From an uncultured Acetatifactor sp. (GTDB lineage: Bacteria > Bacillota > Clostridia > Lachnospirales > Lachnospiraceae), in contig CAJTVB010000005.1 in assembly GCA_910579755.1 (NCBI GenBank), forward strand, positions 124,001 to 188,000: a stretch of 64,000 nt of DNA. The letters run 5' to 3'. Below are positions 1-8,959 of this stretch, piece by piece; position 1 is the first letter of the stretch, and each line of letters starts with the position of its first letter. The notes under the pieces were generated by a model. The model searched no databases and was not told the origin of the DNA. It worked only from the letters and a program-made list of their open reading frames with translations. The translations under genes and the position numbers were made by a program.

Positions 1-297
1 CTGAGCGGAAATCAGCTCGTGCTTCAGTTCATACAGCTCCTTATCCTTCGCACGGAGCTCCTCCTCCAGAATAGAGATCTGCTTCTTGGCTTTAAAATAA
101 TCATCGGCTATATTCAGCTGAAGCAGCACCCCCTGCGTATCCATGGGCTGCCTGCGAAAGCTGTCCACTTTATTATATTCGTTGATCTTGTTATTGATAT
201 AAGAAGCAACTCTCTGCAGGTATTCTTCGCTTTCATAGCCGCTCAGAGTAAAGACCTTGCCGCCTATGATCACCTCTGTGTCTGTTTTAGAAGGCAT
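1..297 (-). CDS. zapA: Cell division protein ZapA, 3' end cut off by window
   Basis: The open frame runs from an ATG at 297 to the window edge without a stop, giving 99 residues. It begins MPSKTDTEVIIGGKVFTLSG and continues with YLQRVASYINNKI, typical of the ZapA beta-strand/helix head, then a long charged coiled coil (ISILEEELRAKDKELYELKHEL). ZapA is a small cytoplasmic protein that bundles FtsZ filaments at the division site. An AAAGGAG ribosome site precedes the start, and a TTGCCT-17-TATAAT promoter lies upstream. It follows ruvB by 98 bp, a common neighbourhood in Clostridia. The missing part is only the C-terminal tail. The family call is firm; the exact length is unknown. Confidence 0.85.
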   Translation of the reverse strand, partial: MPSKTDTEVIIGGKVFTLSGYESEEYLQRVASYINNKINEYNKVDSFRRQPMDTQGVLLQLNIADDYFKAKKQISILEEELRAKDKELYELKHELISAQ

Positions 298-349
298 ACT
301 GATACTCCTTTGTAAAGGTCAATGATTTGGTCTTCTTTATGACACTTTC

Positions 350-378
350 ATTATATATCATATTCCGTTTACAGGCAA
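350..378 (-). promoter_or_regulatory. Sigma-A-like promoter of zapA
   Basis: On the minus strand TTGCCT (373-378) and TATAAT (350-355) are separated by exactly 17 bp. The site lies 53 bp upstream of the zapA start in the ruvB-zapA gap. It implies that zapA can be transcribed independently of ruvB. Confidence 0.65.
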
Positions 379-395
379 GCATAAATGGCAATAGT

Positions 396-1388
396 TTAGA
401 GGTGCAGTCCCAGGTGTCTGTAAGCCGCCTCCGTAACCACTCTTCCCCTGGGTGTCCGGTTCAAAAAGCCGTTTTTGATCAGGTACGGCTCATATACATC
501 CTCGATGGTGCCTGCATCCTCTCCGATAGCGGCGGCCAAAGTATCCAGGCCCACGGGGCCTCCCTCAAATTTTTGGATCATGGTGAGAAGAATATTTCGG
601 TCAATATGATCCAGGCCCTGTCTGTCCACATCCATCAGATCCAGAGCCGTGCGGGCCACTTCCTCTGTGATGATCCCATCATATTTCACCTGTGCAAAAT
701 CCCTGACCCTCTTCAGAATGCGGTTTGCAAGCCGCGGGGTTCCCCGGCTGCGGCGGGCCATTTCCAAAGCTCCTGCAGGCTCAATTTCCACCTCCAGAAC
801 CCTGGCAGAATGCAGAATGATCAGCTGAAGCTCTTCCACGGAGTAAAACTCCAGATGATAAATCATTCCAAAGCGATCCCGCAGAGGCGCAGTGAGAAGT
901 CCTGCCCTGGTGGTTGCACCCACTAAGGTGAATCTGGGAAGCTCCAGCCGGACAGAGCGGGCCGTGGAACCCTTACCGATCATGATATCGATACAATAAT
1001 CCTCCATGGCCGGGTACAGTACCTCTTCCACCTGACGGTTCAGCCGATGGATCTCGTCCACAAAAAGAAGATCCCCCTCTTCCAGGTTATTGAGGATAGC
1101 GGCCATTTCCCCGGGCTTTTCGATGGCCGGGCCGCTGGTGACCTTCAGGTGCACTCCCATTTCATTGGCAATGATGCCGGCCAGGGTGGTCTTTCCAAGC
1201 CCGGGAGGGCCGTAGAACAACACATGATCCAGCGCATCCCCTCGCTGCTTTGCCGCTTCAATGTATATCTTTAAGTTTTCCTTGACCTTTGATTGACCAA
1301 TATAATCATTTAAGGTCTGAGGGCGCAGAGAGCCCTCTATTGTAACATCTTCTTCCGTTATGTCGGTTTCTATCATTCTTTTGGGCAT
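396..1388 (-). CDS. ruvB: Holliday junction DNA helicase RuvB
   Basis: The 330-residue protein is the AAA+ motor that drives Holliday junction branch migration with RuvA. It has the RuvB opening (RPQTLNDYIGQSKVKENL), a Walker A motif GPPGLGKTTLA at about residues 61-71, Walker B (LLFVDEIHRL), the sensor GATTRAGLL and the C-terminal winged-helix segment ending RTPRGRV. The length is normal for the family (330-345). AGGAGG stands 5 nt before the ATG. It lies 25 bp downstream of ruvA on the same strand, so the two are almost certainly co-transcribed. ruvC is absent, as usual in Firmicutes. Confidence 0.97.
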   Translation of the reverse strand: MPKRMIETDITEEDVTIEGSLRPQTLNDYIGQSKVKENLKIYIEAAKQRGDALDHVLFYGPPGLGKTTLAGIIANEMGVHLKVTSGPAIEKPGEMAAILNNLEEGDLLFVDEIHRLNRQVEEVLYPAMEDYCIDIMIGKGSTARSVRLELPRFTLVGATTRAGLLTAPLRDRFGMIYHLEFYSVEELQLIILHSARVLEVEIEPAGALEMARRSRGTPRLANRILKRVRDFAQVKYDGIITEEVARTALDLMDVDRQGLDHIDRNILLTMIQKFEGGPVGLDTLAAAIGEDAGTIEDVYEPYLIKNGFLNRTPRGRVVTEAAYRHLGLHL

Positions 1389-1413
1389 ATGAGCCTCCTA
1401 AAATGTAATTGCC

Positions 1414-2025
1414 CTAAAACATCTTTTTCAGAGCCGCTTTCAGAACGGCTCCGGAATCCATGTTTTCCAGCCCTTCTATGGCGTTTACAGCCTTTACCGC
1501 CTCAGAACGCCCGTAGCCCAGAGACACCAGAGCTTCCACTGCCTCTTTTTTCTGAGGGCTTGCGTCATCCGGCTCGAAGCCTGCGCCGTATTCCCGGATA
1601 TCCCTGTCGATCAGAGCATCGTCGATACGGATCTTGTCCTTCAGCTCCAAAATCAGGCGCTCTGCCGTCCTGGTTCCGATGCCCGGCGCTTTTGAGATGG
1701 CCTTCGCATCTCCGGACATAATGGCATACCGCAGAGAATCCGCATCCAGTGCGGAGAGGATGGCCAGCGCGCCCTTGGGCCCTATTCCGTTTACCCCAAT
1801 ACACTTCCGGAACATTTCAAGGTCGCCGGCGGACAAAAAACCGAACAGCTGAAAGGAATCCTCCTTTACGCTGGTATAGGTATACAGCTTCACTGCTTCT
1901 CCTACCCGGGGAAGCCTGGAAGCCGTGTCTGCGGATATGTTCACATTGATGCCCATACCTCCTACATCGAGCACAACATTATCCTCTGCCAGACTGTCAA
2001 TATTTCCATAAACAAATGCTATCAT
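1414..2025 (-). CDS. ruvA: Holliday junction DNA helicase RuvA
   Basis: The 203-residue protein starts MIAFVYGNIDSLAEDNVVLDVGGMG, the OB-fold domain I of RuvA. Helix-hairpin-helix motifs follow (GVNGIGPKGALAILSAL and PGIGTRTAERLILELKDK), and a C-terminal three-helix domain (EALVSLGYGRSEAVKAV) contacts RuvB. It recognises four-way DNA junctions and recruits RuvB. A GGAG site precedes the ATG, and a TTGAAA-17-TATAAT promoter lies about 66 bp upstream, so the ruvA-ruvB pair starts here. Confidence 0.97.
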   Translation of the reverse strand: MIAFVYGNIDSLAEDNVVLDVGGMGINVNISADTASRLPRVGEAVKLYTYTSVKEDSFQLFGFLSAGDLEMFRKCIGVNGIGPKGALAILSALDADSLRYAIMSGDAKAISKAPGIGTRTAERLILELKDKIRIDDALIDRDIREYGAGFEPDDASPQKKEAVEALVSLGYGRSEAVKAVNAIEGLENMDSGAVLKAALKKMF

Positions 2026-2090
2026 ATGAAACTCCCTCTGCGCCCCCGGAATTATAACACATTTTTGTGCGGCTCATTGCCTGCGTGGAC

Positions 2091-2119
2091 ATTATATCAT
2101 GCAGGAACATATGTTTCAA
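2091..2119 (-). promoter_or_regulatory. Sigma-A-like promoter of ruvA-ruvB
   Basis: TTGAAA (2114-2119) and a consensus TATAAT (2091-2096) on the minus strand are 17 bp apart. The -35 overlaps the last codons of the upstream MATE gene. A second TATAAT-like sequence occurs nearer the gene at about 2051-2056 but has no good -35. Confidence 0.65.
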
Positions 2120-3501
2120 TCCCTTGTGACAGGTTTTGTCACAGGTTCTTTTTTGAAGAGCCGCCTGTACACCACCGCAAAGCAGACCAGGTGTACCAGG
2201 AAGGTCAATCCCCAGCTTATGGGGTATGAAAGATAAAGACATTCCAAAGTGCGGTTTTGCTGAAAAATTGTATAAATCCACACCACCCGAAACAGACAGG
2301 CGCCGGTAAGGGATACCAGCATGGGCATGATCGCATAGCCGATGCCCCGCAGAGCGCCCACAATTACGTCCATCATACCGCACAGGAAATAGGGAACACA
2401 GATGTAGGACATGCGCAGAATACCATAGCCGATAACCTTCGGATCCGGAGAATACAGCTGGAGCAGCCAGCCTGCACCCAAATATGCGCCGATTCCCATG
2501 ACAAGCCCTACGGCGATTACCAGCCCTTCACAGATTACAAGCACCTTTCCCACTCTTTTAAACTCTCTGGCCCCGTAATTTTGCCCGCAGAAGCTGACTG
2601 CCGCCTGAGAAAAGGAATTCATGGCAGTATACACAAAGCCTTCTATATTGCTTCCGGCAGTATTTCCCGCCATGGCCACAGAGCCGAAGCTGTTCACGGA
2701 GGACTGGATCAATACGTTGGAGATAGAAAACAGGGCGCCCTGGACTCCAGCCGGCATACCGATCCGGAACATCTTCGCCAGCTTGTCGGGAGCAATCCGA
2801 AGCCCCTTCAGCTCCAGCCTGTAAACGCTGTCCGTAAGAACCAGGCATCTGACCACCAAAGCCGCGGAAATAGCCTGGGAAATCACCGTGGCCAGGGCAA
2901 CACCGGCAACACCCATGGAAAAAACAATTACAAAAAGCAGGTTCAGCAGCACGTTCACCACGCCGGCTGCCAACAGATAATACAGGGGCCGCCTGGTGTC
3001 TCCCACGGCGCGGAGCACGGAGCTTCCGAAGTTATAGACCATCATAAAAGGCATTCCCGCAAAATAGATCCGCATATACAACACGGAATGACCGATCACA
3101 TCCTCGGGAGTGCCCATCAGGGTCAGGGCCGGACCGGAGACGAAAAAGCCTGCAAAAATCAAAATGACACCGCCGATCACGGAGGATGCCACAGCAGTCT
3201 GAACCATATCCTTTAGCTCATTTTCCTGACCGGCTCCGTAAAACCTCGCCACCAGCACGTTGGCTCCCACGGAAAGTCCGATAAACAGATTTACGATCAG
3301 ATTGGTCAGAGAGCTGGTAGAGCCTACCGCCGCCAGGGCCTCATTTCCTGCAAAACGCCCCACCACCACAATATCCGCTGCATTAAAAAGCAGCTGCAGA
3401 ATTCCCGACAGCATCAGCGGAATGTAAAATAATAATATCTTTCCCAAAAGAGGGCCGTTACACATGTCAATTTCATATTTTGCTGAAGACTGATTCTTCA
3501 T
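2116..3501 (-). CDS. MATE family efflux transporter
   Basis: This is an integral membrane protein of about 461 residues with roughly twelve hydrophobic segments. MATE signatures include GPLLGKILLFYIPLMLSGIL at the start, NAADIVVVGRFAG in the first repeat and VNSFGSVAMAGNTAGSNIEGF in the second. The family exports drugs or metabolites in exchange for Na+ or H+; the substrate cannot be read. The ATG at 3501 is preferred because GAGGTGAT lies just upstream; the frame is open 11 codons further but without a good ribosome site. It lies 59 bp after leuD, separated by a GC-rich hairpin. Confidence 0.88.
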   Translation of the reverse strand: MKNQSSAKYEIDMCNGPLLGKILLFYIPLMLSGILQLLFNAADIVVVGRFAGNEALAAVGSTSSLTNLIVNLFIGLSVGANVLVARFYGAGQENELKDMVQTAVASSVIGGVILIFAGFFVSGPALTLMGTPEDVIGHSVLYMRIYFAGMPFMMVYNFGSSVLRAVGDTRRPLYYLLAAGVVNVLLNLLFVIVFSMGVAGVALATVISQAISAALVVRCLVLTDSVYRLELKGLRIAPDKLAKMFRIGMPAGVQGALFSISNVLIQSSVNSFGSVAMAGNTAGSNIEGFVYTAMNSFSQAAVSFCGQNYGAREFKRVGKVLVICEGLVIAVGLVMGIGAYLGAGWLLQLYSPDPKVIGYGILRMSYICVPYFLCGMMDVIVGALRGIGYAIMPMLVSLTGACLFRVVWIYTIFQQNRTLECLYLSYPISWGLTFLVHLVCFAVVYRRLFKKEPVTKPVTRD

Positions 3502-3529
3502 AAGATCACCTCGAACACAGCAAAATGCA

Positions 3530-3551
3530 GGCACCCCCGGCCGGGGATGCC
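3530..3551 (-). terminator. GC-rich hairpin after leuD
   Basis: A nine-pair stem with one G-U pair (3530-3538 against 3543-3551) around a GGCC loop lies just after the leuD stop on the minus strand. The following sequence is only mildly T-rich (TGCATTTTGC), so it may be a weak terminator or an mRNA-stabilising hairpin. Confidence 0.4.
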
Positions 3552-3560
3552 CGCTGCTGC

Positions 3561-4049
3561 TTACTGATTGTTGTTAATATAATTGATCAGACCCTCGGAT
3601 GCGATGATCCGTTGCATGAACTCCGGAAAAGCCTGTCCCTGGAAGGAGGTTCCCTTTGTTATGTTTGTGATGACACCGGAATCAAAATCAACCTCCACTT
3701 GATCCCCTGCTTCGATTCCTTTGCTGGCCTCGGGACATTCGATGATGGGAAGTCCTATATTGATGGCGTTTCGATAAAAGATCCGGGCAAAGGTCTCGGC
3801 GATGACGCAGCTGACGCCGGCGGCTTTGATGGCTATGGGTGCATGCTCCCGGGATGAGCCGCAGCCGAAATTTTTATCAGCCACAATAATATCGCCCTTT
3901 TTTACCTTTTTTATAAACTCTTTGTCGATGTCCTCCATACAGTGGGCCGCAAGCTCTGCGGGATCCGAGGAATTTAAGTACCTGGCGGGAATAATTACAT
4001 CCGTATCCACATTGTCGCCGTATTTGAAAACGATTCCTTTAGCATTCAT
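3561..4049 (-). CDS. leuD: 3-isopropylmalate dehydratase small subunit
   Basis: The 162-residue protein begins MNAKGIVFKYGDNVDTDVIIPARYL and carries the swivelling-domain signature GCGSSREHAP near residues 65-74. With LeuC it isomerises 2- to 3-isopropylmalate in leucine synthesis. The length matches the short (archaeal/clostridial) LeuD type, consistent with its about 420-residue LeuC partner. It lies 57 bp downstream of leuC on the same strand. Confidence 0.95.
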   Translation of the reverse strand: MNAKGIVFKYGDNVDTDVIIPARYLNSSDPAELAAHCMEDIDKEFIKKVKKGDIIVADKNFGCGSSREHAPIAIKAAGVSCVIAETFARIFYRNAINIGLPIIECPEASKGIEAGDQVEVDFDSGVITNITKGTSFQGQAFPEFMQRIIASEGLINYINNNQ

Positions 4050-4106
4050 ATTCTCATACCCCTATGCCTTTATACTTTTTGGTCATGGCGCCTTTAGCGG
4101 CACAAA

Positions 4107-5375
4107 TTACAGCTCCTCCGGGCCGGAAATCCTTCCGGTCACGGCGCTGGCAGCAGCCACTGCCGGGCTTGCCAGATATATTTCGGAGGATGTATGTCCC
4201 ATGCGCCCCACAAAGTTGCGATTGGTGGTGGACACACAGCGCTCCCCTTCTGCCAGAATGCCCATATAGCCTCCCAGACAGGGACCGCAGGTGGGCGTGC
4301 TGACAATTGCTCCCGCTTCTATAAAGGTTTTCAGAAGCCCTTCCTCCATGGCCTGCATATAAATGGCCTGGGTGGCCGGAATTACGATGCACCGCATTCC
4401 CTTTGCCACATGCCGGCCCTTTAAAACCTCCGCCGCACATCGAAGATCGTTCAGCCGGCCGTTGGTACAGGAGCCGATGACTGTCTGATCGATCATAATA
4501 GGCTCCATGGTCTTGATCTCATCCATGGTATGGGTATTTTCCGGCAGATGAGGGAACGCCACCGTAGGACGCAGAGAACTCAGGTCAATGGTATAGACCG
4601 CGTCATATACGGCATCGGGATCCGCTTCAAAAATACGGAAGCTCCGTCCGGAATGCTCCTTCATATACTCCACCGCCAGATCATCCACCGGGAATATTCC
4701 GTTTTTCCCGCCGGCCTCGATGGCCATATTGGCAATGGTAAAGCGGTCATCCATGGACAGATTTGCAATGCCGTCTCCCGTAAATTCCATGGATTTATAC
4801 AGAGCGCCGTCCACGCCAATCATTCCGATGATATGTAAAATCACATCCTTACCGCTGACCCATTTCCCCAGCTTACCGGTAAGTACAAATTTCAGCGCCC
4901 CAGGCACCTTGAACCAGGCCTTTCCCGTGGCCATTCCCGCTGCCATGTCCGTGCTTCCCACTCCAGTGGAAAAAGCTCCCAGTGCTCCGTAGGTACAGGT
5001 ATGAGAGTCTGCTCCGATAATCACGTCACCGGCTACGGTAAGACCCTTTTCCGGCAGAAGGGCATGCTCGATACCCATTTCTCCCACCTCGAAATAGTTG
5101 GTGATCTGGTTTTTGCGGGCAAATTCCCTTACACACTTACAGTGCTCCGCCGATTTAATATCCTTGTTTGGCACAAAATGATCAGGAACCAGAGCAATCT
5201 TGTCTTTGTCAAAAACGCCCTGGGTCCTGAATTTTTCCATTTCCTTAATGGCCACCGGGCTCGTGATATCATTGCCCAGCACCAGGTCAAGATCTGCCTC
5301 AATCAACTGTCCCGCCTGAACCTGATCGAGTCCTGCCGCAGCGGCCAGAATCTTCTGAGTCATTGTCATTCCCAT
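4107..5375 (-). CDS. leuC: 3-isopropylmalate dehydratase large subunit
   Basis: The 422-residue protein is an aconitase-family [4Fe-4S] enzyme. Visible motifs are ADSHTCTYGALGAFSTGVGSTD, GSCTNGR with the first cluster cysteine, and PTCGPCLGG with the other two. The length and the opening MTMTQKILAAAAGLDQV fit the shorter LeuC2/HacA-like clade. It acts with LeuD in leucine synthesis. leuA and leuB are not in this window. A TTGAAA-17-TATCAT promoter lies 39 bp upstream; the short leader leaves no room for a T-box. Confidence 0.95.
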   Translation of the reverse strand: MGMTMTQKILAAAAGLDQVQAGQLIEADLDLVLGNDITSPVAIKEMEKFRTQGVFDKDKIALVPDHFVPNKDIKSAEHCKCVREFARKNQITNYFEVGEMGIEHALLPEKGLTVAGDVIIGADSHTCTYGALGAFSTGVGSTDMAAGMATGKAWFKVPGALKFVLTGKLGKWVSGKDVILHIIGMIGVDGALYKSMEFTGDGIANLSMDDRFTIANMAIEAGGKNGIFPVDDLAVEYMKEHSGRSFRIFEADPDAVYDAVYTIDLSSLRPTVAFPHLPENTHTMDEIKTMEPIMIDQTVIGSCTNGRLNDLRCAAEVLKGRHVAKGMRCIVIPATQAIYMQAMEEGLLKTFIEAGAIVSTPTCGPCLGGYMGILAEGERCVSTTNRNFVGRMGHTSSEIYLASPAVAAASAVTGRISGPEEL

Positions 5376-5413
5376 ATTCTTTTACCATGCCTTCCCGAAT
5401 ATTCGTTTCAATC

Positions 5414-5442
5414 ATGATAGCACAATTCAGAATATGTTTCAA
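5414..5442 (-). promoter_or_regulatory. Sigma-A-like promoter of leuC-leuD
   Basis: TTGAAA (5437-5442) and TATCAT (5414-5419) on the minus strand are spaced by 17 bp. They lie immediately before leuC and after the two-component operon. Confidence 0.65.
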
Positions 5443-5512
5443 ACACTAGTTATTGATTTTTTATAACCAACCGTTCAGCCATTAATTCTCGGCTTCGACG
5501 CAGACAGTCCTC

Positions 5513-5701
5513 CTACCCCAGCGGCAGGGCGATCCGTCCTGTCATCAGAAACCACAGGGCTCCCAGTCCGGCCACGATCATAAATGTTCCCAAAATGCCG
5601 GACATTCCTGCCACGGCCACGTTTTTCTGACTGACCTTTTTGGCAGAAAATACCAAAACAATACCGACTCCTATCATCAAAAGCGACATTACAGGATACA
5701 T
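5513..5701 (-). CDS. Small two-helix membrane protein, unknown function
   Basis: This 62-residue protein (MYPVMSLLMIGVGIVLVFSAK, then GILGTFMIVAGLGALWFLMTG) has two clear hydrophobic helices and a short lysine-rich loop (KKVSQKN) between them. I do not recognise a family. It starts 15 bp after the histidine kinase stop on the same strand, so it is probably the last gene of the response regulator-kinase operon and could be a small accessory or target of that system (inference). Confidence 0.6.
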   Translation of the reverse strand: MYPVMSLLMIGVGIVLVFSAKKVSQKNVAVAGMSGILGTFMIVAGLGALWFLMTGRIALPLG

Positions 5702-5716
5702 CCGACACCCGCCTTT

Positions 5717-8161
5717 CTACGTGGTACGCCAGGTGGTGGTGACCTTGAACAGATCCCCGTCCACCTCCAACTCCAGACTTCCGCCCTGAAGCTCCGTAAA
5801 GCTCTTTGCAATGGCCAGACCCAGACCGCTTCCCTCTGTGTTTCTGGAGGAATCTCCCCGGACAAAGCGTTCCGTCAGCTCGGAGGATTCTATTGTGATT
5901 TCCTGGGCGGATATATTTTTCAATGTTATCACTACCGTATCATCGATCCGAAAACCGTTGACATAGACCCTGGTTCCCGGCATGGCATACTTGGCAATAT
6001 TGCCAAACAGATTTTCGTAGACTCTGTATGTCTTCTGGCTGTCCAAAGGCAGTACCACTCTTTCATCCGTCAGGCTCATTCGTATATCCAGCTGGGATTC
6101 TTTCAGTTTATCGGACATTTCAAAGGCCACCTGTTTAATCAGGTTCATAATATCAATGTCCATGATGTTCAGCGTTATATTCTGAGAGTTGGCCTTGCTC
6201 ACCTCAAAAAGATCCTCGATCAGAGCCTTCAGCCTCATGGATTTCCGCTCCAGAGTATCCAGATATTCTCTGCGCTGCTCTTCTGTAATATTCTCTGTCT
6301 TTAAAAGGTTTACATATGTTATAATTGCCGTCAAAGGCGTCTTTAGATCATGAGATACGTTGGTAATAAGCTCCGCTTTCATACGCTGGCTCTTAACCTC
6401 CTCGTCCACGGCCTTCCTGAAACCGCTTTGAATCTTGATGACCTGGGGCTTAAAAGGTTCAAATACGCCCAGATCTTCATTAATTGTTACATTCAGGTTT
6501 CCTTCCGCCATTTCATCCACAGCCTTTAACAGAATCCTGTACTTTTTCTGAAGATCGCTGATATACTTTCTCAGGACCAGATAAAGCAGGACGGAATAGA
6601 CGATTGTTAAGGCAGCGCCCCCGATCCACAGACTGCTGATCAGGAAAAGAACCACTGCGTTAATCAGTACAATCTTTAATATTGCCCAATGGGCATTCCG
6701 GGTCAGATCCATATGCTCGATACGACGCCAGGCACGTATAAATCTACTCTTTATGAAGGGGAAAAACCGATAAATCAGACTTTTCTCCCGGATATATTTT
6801 CTAAGTCCCAGGCCGGGAATGGCTCTGGCACAGATTCCCAGCCACCACCAGCCGAAAAAGTACAGGGAAAGAAGCAACAGGTTTCCGGCTCCCGTAAGAA
6901 ACAGAGCCGCATCCACACCTGTTCCCATATACTCTATCAAGGCGTTTGTCGCAGTTCCTTCGGCCACCAGGGCAATAAATTCTATTATCATACCGCCCAT
7001 GGAAAATAAAATACAGCCTGCAAAAAACAGTATTTCAAAGGGCAGTGCACATATCTTTTCGCTTTGGTACGGCTGTGTATTCTTTAACACCGGAAGAAAG
7101 CATCCCAGCAGAAATGCCGCAGTCATACAGAGCATAAGAATACCGCCCGCGCCGGCGTGGATATAGGGATTGGCAGGATGAATGTAATGCTCTGTATATG
7201 CATACGCATAATACTCATCCTCTATGTGCATACTCCTCAGAACAAAGTTGCCTGCCTGAGAATTCTCCAGAGCGTCTCTGGAGATGGCATAGGTTACAGT
7301 AAAGTCCGCAGGCTTTTTGAGGTTTCCATACCTGGAAAAATATGTTATATTGTTTTCCAGCATATGGTAAAAGCTGTTTTTCCGTATGATTTCATTGGCA
7401 TACTTCCTGATCTGGTTTTCGTCGCTTCCGTAGATTTGGTCTCCTATGGAAACGTTTCCGTTTTCGTCAAAGCAAAAGCTCAGAAGAAAAGCTTTGTCCT
7501 GGTCCAGTCTATCCAGTTCTGATTCTGCCATGTTGGTCACATATTTTCCGGTTTTATGATCCTTTATGATATAATCAAAATTGCTGTTAAGCCCGCTGAA
7601 GGTATATTCCAGAATCTGAAAATTGTTTTCTATTTCCAGAACCTCAGACCGAATCTGGTGAAATTCATCCTCAGTGAGTTCCTCCAGGGCATCTATTTCT
7701 TCCTGGGAAAAAGCATAGTCTTGAGTCTGCTCCCCTTCTTCGAAATATTCTTCTGAACACAGAATATTCCACAAAAGCTCATTTCCCATAATCTCCCGGG
7801 AAGTCATCCACTTATAGGGTTCATCTGCCTGAAGAAATATTCCGGCATAGTCCGCCTGCTGTTGATTTACATGGTTATGCAGGTCCCGGTAAAGAAGAAA
7901 AGTATTCTGGTACAGCCAATCAATATTTTCATAGGTTTCAATCGGATCCCGGGCGCTCTTTTTCGCATTTGTCCGCAGGACACTGTAGAAGGAGGACAGC
8001 ACCGCTGAGGCTGCGAGGCACACGATACCCCCCCATAATATCCATGGCCTGGCCTGCGCTGCCCTGCCCAGGGGAGAAAGCCTTCTTTTCTTCTTATGTT
8101 CCGCCATAGACACTGATTCTGTCCCGGAATCCTTCTTATTCCTTCCTCTGAATATTCCCAT
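5717..8161 (-). CDS. Sensor histidine kinase, large multi-span type
   Basis: The 814-residue protein has one N-terminal helix (about 39-60), a predicted extracytoplasmic region of nearly 270 residues, and then several membrane segments (about 335-355, 373-400, 418-440, 494-530). A HAMP-like segment (VDEMAEGNLNVTI) and a HisKA domain with phospho-acceptor H604 in NVSHDLKTPLTAII follow, then a HATPase domain with an N box (NLFGNIAKYA) and G box (GSGLGLAIA). It is much longer than ordinary VanS-type kinases (350-500). It autophosphorylates and passes phosphate to the regulator encoded 20 bp upstream. The stimulus cannot be inferred; I see no named sensor domain in the outer region. Confidence 0.88.
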   Translation of the reverse strand: MGIFRGRNKKDSGTESVSMAEHKKKRRLSPLGRAAQARPWILWGGIVCLAASAVLSSFYSVLRTNAKKSARDPIETYENIDWLYQNTFLLYRDLHNHVNQQQADYAGIFLQADEPYKWMTSREIMGNELLWNILCSEEYFEEGEQTQDYAFSQEEIDALEELTEDEFHQIRSEVLEIENNFQILEYTFSGLNSNFDYIIKDHKTGKYVTNMAESELDRLDQDKAFLLSFCFDENGNVSIGDQIYGSDENQIRKYANEIIRKNSFYHMLENNITYFSRYGNLKKPADFTVTYAISRDALENSQAGNFVLRSMHIEDEYYAYAYTEHYIHPANPYIHAGAGGILMLCMTAAFLLGCFLPVLKNTQPYQSEKICALPFEILFFAGCILFSMGGMIIEFIALVAEGTATNALIEYMGTGVDAALFLTGAGNLLLLSLYFFGWWWLGICARAIPGLGLRKYIREKSLIYRFFPFIKSRFIRAWRRIEHMDLTRNAHWAILKIVLINAVVLFLISSLWIGGAALTIVYSVLLYLVLRKYISDLQKKYRILLKAVDEMAEGNLNVTINEDLGVFEPFKPQVIKIQSGFRKAVDEEVKSQRMKAELITNVSHDLKTPLTAIITYVNLLKTENITEEQRREYLDTLERKSMRLKALIEDLFEVSKANSQNITLNIMDIDIMNLIKQVAFEMSDKLKESQLDIRMSLTDERVVLPLDSQKTYRVYENLFGNIAKYAMPGTRVYVNGFRIDDTVVITLKNISAQEITIESSELTERFVRGDSSRNTEGSGLGLAIAKSFTELQGGSLELEVDGDLFKVTTTWRTT

Positions 8162-8181
8162 ACCACCTGCCTTGCACCTTC

Positions 8182-8892
8182 CTATTGCCGGTCAATCTTA
8201 TACCCCACGCCCCATACCACCTTCAGGTATTTTGGATTTTTGGGGTCGATCTCTATTTTTTCTCTGATATTTCTCACATGTACCATAATCGTATCCGTAT
8301 TCACGGCTTTTTCGTTCCAGATTCGCTCGTATATCTCATCTGCCGAAAAAACCCTTCCCGGATTCTTAATCAAAAGCTGAACAATTTTGAACTCCATGGG
8401 AGTCAGCTTTACAGGCTCCCCGTCCACGGAAACCTCCACGGTATCCTCATTCAGCTCCAGACCTCCTATGGTGTAAATGTGATCCTTTCCGCTTTCCTCA
8501 TTCAGGGCCGACAGATATTTGGAATATCTGCGCAGATGGGAATTAACCCTTGCCAGAAGCTCCAGCGGCGTAAAGGGCTTTGTCACATAATCGTCCGCCC
8601 CCATATTCAACCCCATGATTTTATCCACTTCCTCAGATTTTGCCGAAAGCATGATCACCGGGAAATCCAGATTCTGAGACCGAAGCTTCATCAGCATTGT
8701 GACTCCGTCCATAACCGGCATCATGATATCCACGATGGCAAGGTGGATCTCCTCCTGCTCCGCGATCTTTAGCCCCTCCGCTCCGTTGGCAGCCTGAAAT
8801 ACCTCATAGCCCTGACTTTTCAGGTATATTTCAATGCCACCCCGGATATCCTTGTCATCTTCCACCACTAAAATACGATACTTGCCTTCCAT
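8182..8892 (-). CDS. OmpR/PhoB-family response regulator
   Basis: This 236-residue regulator has a receiver domain with the acidic pocket VVEDDKD, phospho-acceptor D55 in VDIMMP and the switch lysine in VTKPFTP. A winged-helix DNA-binding domain follows, ending VRNIREKIEIDPKNPKYLKVVWGVGYKI, the usual OmpR-class C-terminus. It is 20 bp upstream of the partner kinase and transcribed with it. The VanR/PhoP-like subgroup often controls cell-envelope genes, but no target is visible here. Confidence 0.93.
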   Translation of the reverse strand: MEGKYRILVVEDDKDIRGGIEIYLKSQGYEVFQAANGAEGLKIAEQEEIHLAIVDIMMPVMDGVTMLMKLRSQNLDFPVIMLSAKSEEVDKIMGLNMGADDYVTKPFTPLELLARVNSHLRRYSKYLSALNEESGKDHIYTIGGLELNEDTVEVSVDGEPVKLTPMEFKIVQLLIKNPGRVFSADEIYERIWNEKAVNTDTIMVHVRNIREKIEIDPKNPKYLKVVWGVGYKIDRQ

Positions 8893-8959
8893 AGATCCTT
8901 TGTCCCTTTCCCTAAGCTGTCATTCTTTTTTATGTCTATCCGTAAAGTGACGGTAATTC

